Below are positions 17,163 through 23,625 of a stretch of 64,000 nucleotides of DNA, one piece after another. Under the pieces are notes generated by a model. The model saw nothing but the letters and a program-made list of their open reading frames with translations, had not been told where the DNA came from and searched no databases. Each line of letters starts with the position of its first letter. Position 1 is the stretch's first letter. Made by a program: the position numbers and the translations under genes. This stretch comes from Candidatus Villigracilis propinquus (GTDB lineage Bacteria > Chloroflexota > Anaerolineae > Anaerolineales > Villigracilaceae), in assembly GCA_016714565.1 (NCBI GenBank), contig JADKDM010000001.1, positions 124,001-188,000 of the forward strand, in the 5' to 3' direction.

Positions 17163-17636
17163 ATGAGAACTGCAATCGTTGAAAGTGGCGGCAAACAGTA
17201 CCGCGCCGTCGAAGGCTCCACTATTGATGTGGACCGCCTCGCCTACGAACTAGGCAAATCGTTTGACTTTGACCGCGTCCTGATGGTGATCGATGAAGAA
17301 GCCGTCCTGGTCGGAACCCCAACCGTTGGTGAATTTACAGTTTCCGCCACCGTTGTGGAACATGTCAAAGGCCCCAAGGTTGTTTCCTTTAAGTATCGCC
17401 CCAAGAAACGCATTCGTGTAAAGGGTGGCCATCGCCATCAATATACCCGTTTGATGATCGACTTCATTGGCAAGGCCGGAGAAGAACGCAAGGCCCCCAA
17501 GAAGCAGGCTGCACCGAAGGTTGAAGCAGCCGAAGTGGTCGAGGCGAAGGAAGAGGCCAAGGTCGAGAAGAAGGCTAAGGCGCCGAAAGAAGCGGCCGCG
17601 AAAAAACCAGCAGCCAAGAAGACTGAGAAGAAGTAG
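17163..17636 (+). CDS. rplU: 50S ribosomal protein L21 with Lys/Ala-rich tail
   Basis: 157 residues; the L21 fold takes up about the first 103 (MRTAIVESGGKQYRAVEG... KVVSFKYRPKKRIRVKGGHRHQYT). L21 binds 23S rRNA in the large subunit. The ~54-residue tail is built of Lys, Ala, Glu and Pro (EEAKVEKKAKAPKEAAAKK) and is absent from the standard protein; it should be disordered. First gene of the rplU-rpmA-rpmE unit, 9 nt before rpmA. Confidence 0.95.
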   Translation: MRTAIVESGGKQYRAVEGSTIDVDRLAYELGKSFDFDRVLMVIDEEAVLVGTPTVGEFTVSATVVEHVKGPKVVSFKYRPKKRIRVKGGHRHQYTRLMIDFIGKAGEERKAPKKQAAPKVEAAEVVEAKEEAKVEKKAKAPKEAAAKKPAAKKTEKK

Positions 17637-17645
17637 AGGTAAATC

Positions 17646-17906
17646 ATGGCACATAAAACAGGTGGCGGATCAACCCGCAACGGTAGAGACAGCAATTCCC
17701 AGCGCTTGGGTGTAAAGCGTTATGCCGGGCAGTTTGTGCTTTCGGGCAATATCCTTGTTCGCCAGCGCGGCACCAAGATCAAGCCGGGCATCAATGTATT
17801 GGTCGGCAAGGACGATACCCTCTTCGCGATCGCGGACGGGATCGTGATGTTCGATGTCATTCACGGACGCAAACGCGTCAATATCATTCCGGCTGAGGTG
17901 GAATAA
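17646..17906 (+). CDS. rpmA: 50S ribosomal protein L27
   Basis: 86 residues, normal length. Begins MAHKTGGGSTRNGRDSNSQR, the flexible N-terminus that reaches the peptidyl transferase centre, followed by LGVKRYAGQFV. There is no N-terminal cleavage extension as in Firmicutes. The stop TAA overlaps the next ATG (TAATG), so translation of rpmE is coupled. Confidence 0.96.
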   Translation: MAHKTGGGSTRNGRDSNSQRLGVKRYAGQFVLSGNILVRQRGTKIKPGINVLVGKDDTLFAIADGIVMFDVIHGRKRVNIIPAEVE

Positions 17907-18454
17907 TGAAAGCAGAAATCCATCCTACCGTGTTTCAAGCACAGGTTACCTGTGCTTCCTGCGGCAAGACGTGGGTCACCACATCTACCAAAAAGGAACT
18001 GCGCATTGATGTGTGCTCCAATTGTCATCCGTTCTTCACGGGTGAGTCCGCGAGAATGTTGGACGTTGAAGGTCAGGTTGACCGCTTCTACAAGAAGCTT
18101 TCTGCCCGCCAGACCTATGTGGAACAACAGAAAGTCAAGGAAGAGTCTTTGAACTCTCCCGATCGCTCCATTGACGATCTGGCCCTTGCTCCCCGCGCCG
18201 CTGAATCCCTCAAGAAGGCTGGTGTTTTGACCATTGGTCAGATCCTTGCCAAGCTTGCTGAAGGCGATGCATCTTTGTTGGAGATTGCCGGCTATGGTCA
18301 ATCCGCTCTGACCACCACCAAGAAGAAACTTCGCGCATTGGGCTTTGAACTTCCAGAAGCTCCCAAAGTCGAAAAAGTTGAAAAGGCCCCCAAAGCTGAA
18401 AAATCCGCTGAAGCTGAAACCGAACCAGAAGCTGGCGCGGAAGCAGGCGAGTAG
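17906..18454 (+). CDS. rpmE: 50S ribosomal protein L31 fused to an RNA polymerase alpha-CTD-like domain
   Basis: 182 residues against about 70 for normal L31. Residues 1-70 are L31 of the zinc type: Cys16, Cys19, Cys37 and Cys40 form two CxxC pairs, with the usual KAEIHPTVF start and HPFFTG. After a charged linker, residues 88-150 (SIDDLALAPRAAESLKKAG... GYGQSALTTTKKKLRALGF) match the helix-hairpin-helix fold of the RNA polymerase alpha subunit C-terminal domain almost helix for helix. An acidic Lys/Glu/Ala tail ends the protein. The fold assignment is mine, by comparison with E. coli alpha-CTD; it may bind DNA or RNA. ATG overlaps the rpmA stop. Confidence 0.88.
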   Translation: MKAEIHPTVFQAQVTCASCGKTWVTTSTKKELRIDVCSNCHPFFTGESARMLDVEGQVDRFYKKLSARQTYVEQQKVKEESLNSPDRSIDDLALAPRAAESLKKAGVLTIGQILAKLAEGDASLLEIAGYGQSALTTTKKKLRALGFELPEAPKVEKVEKAPKAEKSAEAETEPEAGAEAGE

Positions 18455-18531
18455 GCTTTCCCTTTTTACTGGCTTTGTCCACAGGACTTTGCCCAGGACT
18501 TTGTCAGGGATAAGTTTCTCAGGTAAACTAG

Positions 18532-18564
18532 ACAGGCAGATGCAAAAGCGTCTGCCTGTTTTTA
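18532..18564 (+). terminator. Terminator of the ribosomal protein operon
   Basis: ACAGGCAGA pairs with TCTGCCTGT over a 10-nt loop, followed by TTTTTAT. Confidence 0.8.
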
Positions 18565-18613
18565 TACTCCAACAATGTCATTGCTTCACAGTCTCGCAGT
18601 GACGAGAGGTTTT

Positions 18614-19183
18614 ATGCGTCATACACACGGTTCCATTGAAGTCGTCTGTGGTTCGATGTTCAGCGGTAAAACGGACGAATTGATCCGCAGGCTGATCCGG
18701 GCAACCATCGCCAGGCAAAAGGTACAGGTTTTCAAGCCTGCCATTGATGTGCGCTACGCGGTTGAAAAAGTGGCTTCCCACATGGGATCTACTTATGATG
18801 CGATCCCCGTTGAAAAGGCCGCCGACATTCGTTCGAAACTTGAAACAGATACAACCGTTGTTGGGATCGATGAAGCGCAATTCTTTGACCCTGAAGTTGT
18901 AACAGTGTCGAAGGAATTTGCTGCGCGTGGCATCCGTGTGATTGTTGCAGGTCTGGACACGGACTTCCGCGGCGAACCCTTTGGTTCCATGCCTGCTTTG
19001 ATGTCCGAAGCCGAGGATGTTTTGAAACTACATGCCATCTGCATGGTCTGCGGCGACAACGCCTCGCGTACACAGCGCCTGGTCAATGGCAAGCCCGCCC
19101 GTTATGATGAACCGATCGTGATCGTTGGCGCGTCCGAGTTGTACGAAGCCCGCTGCCGCCAGCATCACGAAGTCCCGCGTTAG
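18614..19183 (+). CDS. tdk: Thymidine kinase (type II)
   Basis: 189 residues from the ATG at 18614, preceded by GAGAGGT; the frame continues 13 codons upstream without a better start. It phosphorylates thymidine with ATP for DNA precursor salvage. Walker A GSMFSGKT (13-20), the VVGIDEAQFFD base-binding Glu, and CMVCG plus ARCRQHH for the zinc-bearing lasso are all present. Length is usual for the type II enzyme. Followed by hpt, so nucleotide salvage genes are adjacent. Confidence 0.94.
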   Translation: MRHTHGSIEVVCGSMFSGKTDELIRRLIRATIARQKVQVFKPAIDVRYAVEKVASHMGSTYDAIPVEKAADIRSKLETDTTVVGIDEAQFFDPEVVTVSKEFAARGIRVIVAGLDTDFRGEPFGSMPALMSEAEDVLKLHAICMVCGDNASRTQRLVNGKPARYDEPIVIVGASELYEARCRQHHEVPR

Positions 19184-19270
19184 CGGGGCGAAGTCCTCAA
19201 TCCGCAATTTTTGGATACGTGTTTACCTTTATACATGTATCCACGTAAATACGTACACAGGAAATCATCC

Positions 19271-19828
19271 ATGCAAGATTACAAAGATGTACTCGCTGAA
19301 ATATTGATCGAAGCAGAAGCCTTGCAGGCACGCGTCAGGGAACTGGGCGCACAAATCAGCGCCGATTATGTAAATGAAGACCTGCTGCTTATTTGCATCC
19401 TGCGCGGCGGAGTGCCCTTCATGGTTGATCTGAGCCGTAGTATCACCACCCCGCACATGATGGATTTTATGGCTGTTTCATCTTATGGCGCGGGCAAACG
19501 TGAGTCCGCTGGCTCGGCCCGCGTCACGCTTGACCTGCAAACAGATATTCGTGGAAGGAATGTTGTGCTCGTCGAGGATATCGTTGACAGCGGCCACACC
19601 ATCGCGTCCGTTTTGCAAATGCTCGAAACCCGCCAGCCAAAGACTCTCAAAGTCTGCGCCCTGCTTGATAAACCCGAACGCCGCGAAGCGCATGTCCCGG
19701 TTGATTATCTAGGCTTCACCATCCCAAACAAATTTGTGTTCGGCTACGGTCTTGATCTGGATGAATATTATCGAAACCTGACATTCGTCGGCGTGGTAGA
19801 CCTGGAAAAATACAAACCATCCTCCTGA
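19271..19828 (+). CDS. hpt: Hypoxanthine phosphoribosyltransferase
   Basis: 185 residues from the ATG at 19271 (AGGA at about -10; upstream in-frame codons have no start signal). It makes IMP/GMP from hypoxanthine/guanine and PRPP. The PRPP loop VVLVEDIVDSGHT (98-110) is intact, as are CILRGGVPF and the DKPERR and KFVFGYGLD segments that are typical of bacterial hpt. It is 87 nt after tdk. Confidence 0.94.
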   Translation: MQDYKDVLAEILIEAEALQARVRELGAQISADYVNEDLLLICILRGGVPFMVDLSRSITTPHMMDFMAVSSYGAGKRESAGSARVTLDLQTDIRGRNVVLVEDIVDSGHTIASVLQMLETRQPKTLKVCALLDKPERREAHVPVDYLGFTIPNKFVFGYGLDLDEYYRNLTFVGVVDLEKYKPSS

Positions 19829-19851
19829 TGACCTGACTTGGCCGGGGAAAT

Positions 19852-21549
19852 ATGAACGAAGAAACTGTCAGATCTGAAACACAAAGATCGCCATACTCAG
19901 GCCGTTGGGTGGCCCTTGTACGTGGACGTGTCATTGCGCAAGGCGGCACCCCTGAACAGGCCTTGCGCGCATCGCTCTCCAGTCGTTATAAAGAAAAACC
20001 AGAGATCATTTTTATGTCACTCCCTTTTACATTACCACCTTTAATAGATCGGATAAAAGACGCCCTGCCCCCCGAACAGGAGATTTACCTCGTCGGTGGG
20101 GCAGTGCGTGACCTTTTAACTTCGCGCCTCTTTGCGAAGCACCCCTATGGGGCTCCCGACTTTGATTTTGCTCTGCCTTCGAACGGCATTTCCCTCGCTC
20201 GAAAAGTTGCCAACACCCTCAACGCCGACTTTTTGCCCCTTGACGATGAACGTGACACGGGTCGGGTTGTCATCACGAAGGAAGACGGCACGCGCACCTT
20301 CCTTGATTTCGCCACCTATCGCGGCGCTAATTTGGAAGAGGATTTGCGCGCCCGCGATTTTACGATTAATGCCCTCGCATACAATCTGCGTGATAACACC
20401 ATCATCGACCCGCTGAATGGCGCAAATGATATCCGCGCCAAACTCATCCGCGCCTGCTCGCCAACATCCATGTCCGAGGACCCCGTCCGCATTTTGCGCG
20501 CGGTGCGTCAGGCTGCCGCTTTCGGCTTCAAAATAGACAAGCCCACCCGTGAATGGATGAAACAGTCCACAGATCAGCTTGGGCGTATCTCTGCAGAGCG
20601 CCTGCGTGATGAAGTCTTCAAGATCCTGCAAGGTCCCAAACCTGATGCGTCCATTCGCGCATTGGACATGCTCGGCGTGCTTCAACATCTAATGCCTGAA
20701 TTGCTCAAAATGAAAGGTGTGGAACAATCCCCCCCGCACATTCACGATGTCTGGACGCACACGCTCACCGTGTTGGATTACCTCGACCATGTCATTTCCG
20801 GGCTGCGCGTCGGCTATGATGCCGATAAAACCAATGACATGTTCACGGGTCTGCTCGGCTTGCGCCTGGGACGTTTCCGCGAGCAGATCGCGCAGCACTT
20901 TGCACAATCGCTTAATGTTGATCGCTCACATCGTTCATTGCTTTTCTTCGCTGCGTTGTACCACGATGTCTGCAAGCCCGACACAAAAACGCATGACGAG
21001 ACAGGCCGCATCCGCTTTTTTGACCACGACTTGCAAGGCGCGGAAGTTGCCGCCGAACGTGCGCGTGCCTTCAACCTTAGCAATGATGAAGTCGAGCGCA
21101 TCCACGCCATCATCAAGCACCACATGCGCATCCATTTCTTCGGCAGCCGTTTGTTGAACGAAAAACAGACTCCGTCACGAAAAGCCATTTACCGCTTCTT
21201 TCGTGATTCTGGCAAAGCGGGCATCGACCTCATCCTGCTTGGCCTTGCCGACTTGCGCGGTACTTCCGCCAATGAGCTTACCCTTGAAACATGGACAGCC
21301 TATCTCGACATTGCGCGCATCCTGCTTGAAAATTATTGGGAACGCCCCGAAGAGGTGGTTGCTCCGCCGCGCCTCTTGGATGGACACGAACTGATGAAAG
21401 AACTGAGCCTCACACCCGGTCCTGTCATCGGTCAGCTGCTCGAATCCATCCGCGAGAATCAGGCCGCCGGAAAAATTGAGAACCGCGAGCAGGCGTTATC
21501 ATTTGCGCGCGAAGAAATGGCGAAAGGACCTTCGGCTGGTGAAGCATGA
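19852..21549 (+). CDS. CCA-adding enzyme / poly(A) polymerase family nucleotidyltransferase with HD domain
   Basis: 565 residues. Adds or repairs the CCA end of tRNA. Residues ~75-200 are the class II nucleotidyltransferase core: LVGGAVRDLL, DFDFALP (the two Asp metal ligands) and RRDFTINALAYNL-like segments. The RNA-binding helical domain follows (SEDPVRILRAVRQAA). An HD phosphohydrolase domain is at about 350-440 (ALYHDVCKPD, then HH in IIKHHMRIHF). The first ~54 residues are extra: YSGRWVALVRGRVIAQGG looks like a DUF5678 unit. GGGGAAAT precedes ATG. The stop overlaps the exonuclease start (ATGA). Confidence 0.88.
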   Translation: MNEETVRSETQRSPYSGRWVALVRGRVIAQGGTPEQALRASLSSRYKEKPEIIFMSLPFTLPPLIDRIKDALPPEQEIYLVGGAVRDLLTSRLFAKHPYGAPDFDFALPSNGISLARKVANTLNADFLPLDDERDTGRVVITKEDGTRTFLDFATYRGANLEEDLRARDFTINALAYNLRDNTIIDPLNGANDIRAKLIRACSPTSMSEDPVRILRAVRQAAAFGFKIDKPTREWMKQSTDQLGRISAERLRDEVFKILQGPKPDASIRALDMLGVLQHLMPELLKMKGVEQSPPHIHDVWTHTLTVLDYLDHVISGLRVGYDADKTNDMFTGLLGLRLGRFREQIAQHFAQSLNVDRSHRSLLFFAALYHDVCKPDTKTHDETGRIRFFDHDLQGAEVAAERARAFNLSNDEVERIHAIIKHHMRIHFFGSRLLNEKQTPSRKAIYRFFRDSGKAGIDLILLGLADLRGTSANELTLETWTAYLDIARILLENYWERPEEVVAPPRLLDGHELMKELSLTPGPVIGQLLESIRENQAAGKIENREQALSFAREEMAKGPSAGEA

Positions 21550-22082
21550 ACTATGTATTCTTCGATCTTGAGTCTCAAAACCTGTTCGACGATGTTGGCG
21601 GACGCGGAAACATTGATAAACTAAAAGTTGCCTGCGCCGTCACCTATTCCACAGAGAAAAGTGATTTCACCGTTTACTGGGAACAGGATGTCCCTGCCTT
21701 GATCGCAGAACTAAAATCCGCGACGAAGGTGGTCGGCTTCAACCTGCAGGGCTTTGATTATCTGGTGCTCCGGCCCTATTCCCCTGAGACGCGTTTCGCT
21801 TCCATCCCGACCCTTGACCTGCTCCTCGACCTGCAAAAGATTCTAGGCTTTCGCATCGGCCTTGACTCCATTGCCAGCGCCACGCTCGGCGCAACCAAAA
21901 CAGCTGATGGCATAAAAAGCGTTGAGTGGTTTCGCAACGGTGAATTGGAAAAGGTTGCCGAATACTGTAAAGCAGACGTGGACATCACCCGCCGCGTCTT
22001 TGAGTTTGGACGCGATAACGGGCATATTTTTTATAAATCTCGACTGGGCAGTAAATTGAAAGTGGAAGTGAAATGGAAATAG
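21546..22082 (+). CDS. Predicted 3'-5' exonuclease, RNase H-like fold (YprB type)
   Basis: 178 residues. FFDLES (Asp7 and Glu9) is the DxE motif of DEDD exonucleases; VGFNLQGFDYLVL supplies the second Asp and YCKADVDITRRVF the third, so the catalytic metal ligands are complete. Small stand-alone members of the RNase_H_2/YprB group are found with helicases or tRNA genes; here it is translationally coupled to the CCA-adding enzyme by an ATGA overlap, suggesting an RNA end-processing role. That coupling is what the sequence shows; the role is inferred. Confidence 0.75.
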   Translation: MNYVFFDLESQNLFDDVGGRGNIDKLKVACAVTYSTEKSDFTVYWEQDVPALIAELKSATKVVGFNLQGFDYLVLRPYSPETRFASIPTLDLLLDLQKILGFRIGLDSIASATLGATKTADGIKSVEWFRNGELEKVAEYCKADVDITRRVFEFGRDNGHIFYKSRLGSKLKVEVKWK

Positions 22083-22087
22083 TTTTG

Positions 22088-22142
22088 GAGTCCAGAAGTT
22101 TTACTTCTGGAGTTAATCCGCAAGTAGAACTTGCGGACTCCG
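22088..22142. repeat. Nested REP-like palindromes
   Basis: Two hairpins, CCAGAAG-CTTCTGG (22092-22110) and CCGCAAG-CTTGCGG (22118-22136), are enclosed by GGAGTCC and GGACTCC, so the whole could fold as a cloverleaf. It lies between the exonuclease and hydrolase genes. Confidence 0.65.
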
Positions 22143-22173
22143 TGAAGTGTAAATAAAGAATTGGATAAATAAA

Positions 22174-22941
22174 ATGGAAAACCAACCCGAAAATAATATT
22201 GACCTATCTTATGACCGCAGTGGAACAGGTACTACTCCGCTGGTTTTGATCCACGGATTTCCCCTCGACCTTTCCATTTGGGATGGCGTTGTACCTCTGC
22301 TTGAAAACGATTTTGATCTGATCGTCCCTGATCTGCGCGGCTTCGGCGAATCTTCCACGGTGGATACGCCCTATACCATGCTGGATTTCGCAAACGACAT
22401 TGCCGGTTTGCTGGATTTTCTCGGAATAGAGAAAGCCGCCTTTGCGGGGCATTCCATGGGTGGGTATGTGGCGCTAGCTTTTGCAAAGGAATACCCGGAG
22501 CGCGTGAGCGGGCTGGCGTTGGTCTCATCCCAGGCTGCCGCCGATGCTCCTGAGCGAAAGGCCGGACGCTACAAAACGGCAAAGGATGTTTTGGAAAAAG
22601 GGGTGGAGGTTGTTGCGGAGGCCATGACGCCGAAGCTTTCAGCAAATGAAAAAGTACAGGAATTTGCGAATCTTTTGATGAAAGCACAAAGCCAGGCAGG
22701 GGTGATCGGTGCGTTGAAGGCGATGGCCGAGCGGGGAGATTTCATGGATATTCTTCCTCAATTTGAGTTCCCTGTGGTGTTGATCCATGGGGATGCAGAT
22801 TTGCTCATTCCGATTGACCGCGCGAAGGAAATAAAATCCGCTTTGCCTGCAGCGCAGTTGATCAAGCTGAAGAAGGCGGGTCACATGCCGATGATGGAAT
22901 TTCCGAAGGAAACAGCCGAAGCATTGAAGAAGTTGATGTGA
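22174..22941 (+). CDS. Alpha/beta hydrolase
   Basis: 255 residues, typical for the haloperoxidase-like/esterase group. Nucleophile Ser in GHSMGGYVAL (about residue 92), Asp in IHGDADLLIP, His in KKAGHMPMME. HGFPLDLSIWDGV is the oxyanion-hole region. A cytoplasmic enzyme with no signal peptide. Substrate not predictable. A weak ribosome binding site; the upstream palindrome element separates it from the exonuclease gene. Confidence 0.88.
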   Translation: MENQPENNIDLSYDRSGTGTTPLVLIHGFPLDLSIWDGVVPLLENDFDLIVPDLRGFGESSTVDTPYTMLDFANDIAGLLDFLGIEKAAFAGHSMGGYVALAFAKEYPERVSGLALVSSQAAADAPERKAGRYKTAKDVLEKGVEVVAEAMTPKLSANEKVQEFANLLMKAQSQAGVIGALKAMAERGDFMDILPQFEFPVVLIHGDADLLIPIDRAKEIKSALPAAQLIKLKKAGHMPMMEFPKETAEALKKLM

Positions 22942-22948
22942 AATAAAA

Positions 22949-22990
22949 ATGTCCGTCACACGCTTTCGCGAGAGTGGCGGACATGCTTTT
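22949..22990. terminator. Bidirectional terminator
   Basis: ATGTCCG(T/C)CAC paired with GTGGCGGACAT with a GCTTTCGCGAGA loop region, T-rich on the right. Shared by the convergent hydrolase and response-regulator genes. Confidence 0.75.
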
Positions 22991-23011
22991 TAAGCAGGAT
23001 CAAGTAATCGG

Positions 23012-23443
23012 TCAGAAAGGAAGCGGTTGTGTTTTGCTGGCAAGCGAATCAGTTTTTTTTAGTTTTGACCTATCCAGCGAACCAGTCCGCCTCACCATTT
23101 TCCTGATGTGGGCGACCAGTACACCGCTGGGAACTGGTTTGACGAGGAAGTCATCAGCGCCCGCGTCCAACACACTTGCCACCATGCGTGGGTCATTGAT
23201 GGCGGAGAGGATGAGAATGGGGACATTGCTGAAGGCGCGAATGGATTTTGCCACCTGCCAACCGTCCACTTCGGGCATCATCAGATCAAGAAGCACGACA
23301 TTGGGAAAATTTTCGCGCGCGAGTTTAATACCATCCGCGCCGCTATTGGTGGTAATCACATCGAAGCCATGAGTTTTGAGCAACATGCTCATTAACTCGG
23401 TGATCGCGGTGTCGTCATCAATTACAAGAATTTTTGTGGCCAT
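23012..23443 (-). CDS. Response regulator receiver domain protein
   Basis: 143 residues: a single receiver (CheY-like) domain. Acidic pocket Asp9-Asp11 (VIDDDTA), phosphoacceptor Asp53 in LLDLMMPEVDGW, and the Lys in VKPVPSGV are all present. The C-terminus is a short Lys/Arg-rich tail with no output domain, so it works through protein contact. No histidine kinase is adjacent. Confidence 0.9.
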   Translation of the reverse strand: MATKILVIDDDTAITELMSMLLKTHGFDVITTNSGADGIKLARENFPNVVLLDLMMPEVDGWQVAKSIRAFSNVPILILSAINDPRMVASVLDAGADDFLVKPVPSGVLVAHIRKMVRRTGSLDRSKLKKTDSLASKTQPLPF

Positions 23444-23625
23444 AGTTTTACCTTAAGCTATTATCACTTAATACACCCTTAATACACTTTGCAATGTGTT
23501 TACAGCTTGATATGCGGACTGACGTCCTTTTATCTGGTGATATTTGTCATGTGTGAATTAGAGTGTTTTTGGTAAAATATTTCACAAATGAATTTAAAAA
23601 AATCTATTCCTTTTAGGAGGCTAAA

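Noticed and set aside
23544..23578. TTGTCA...TAAAAT promoter before ppdK
   Set aside because: Spacer of 23 nt is too long for sigma-70; no better pair seen.
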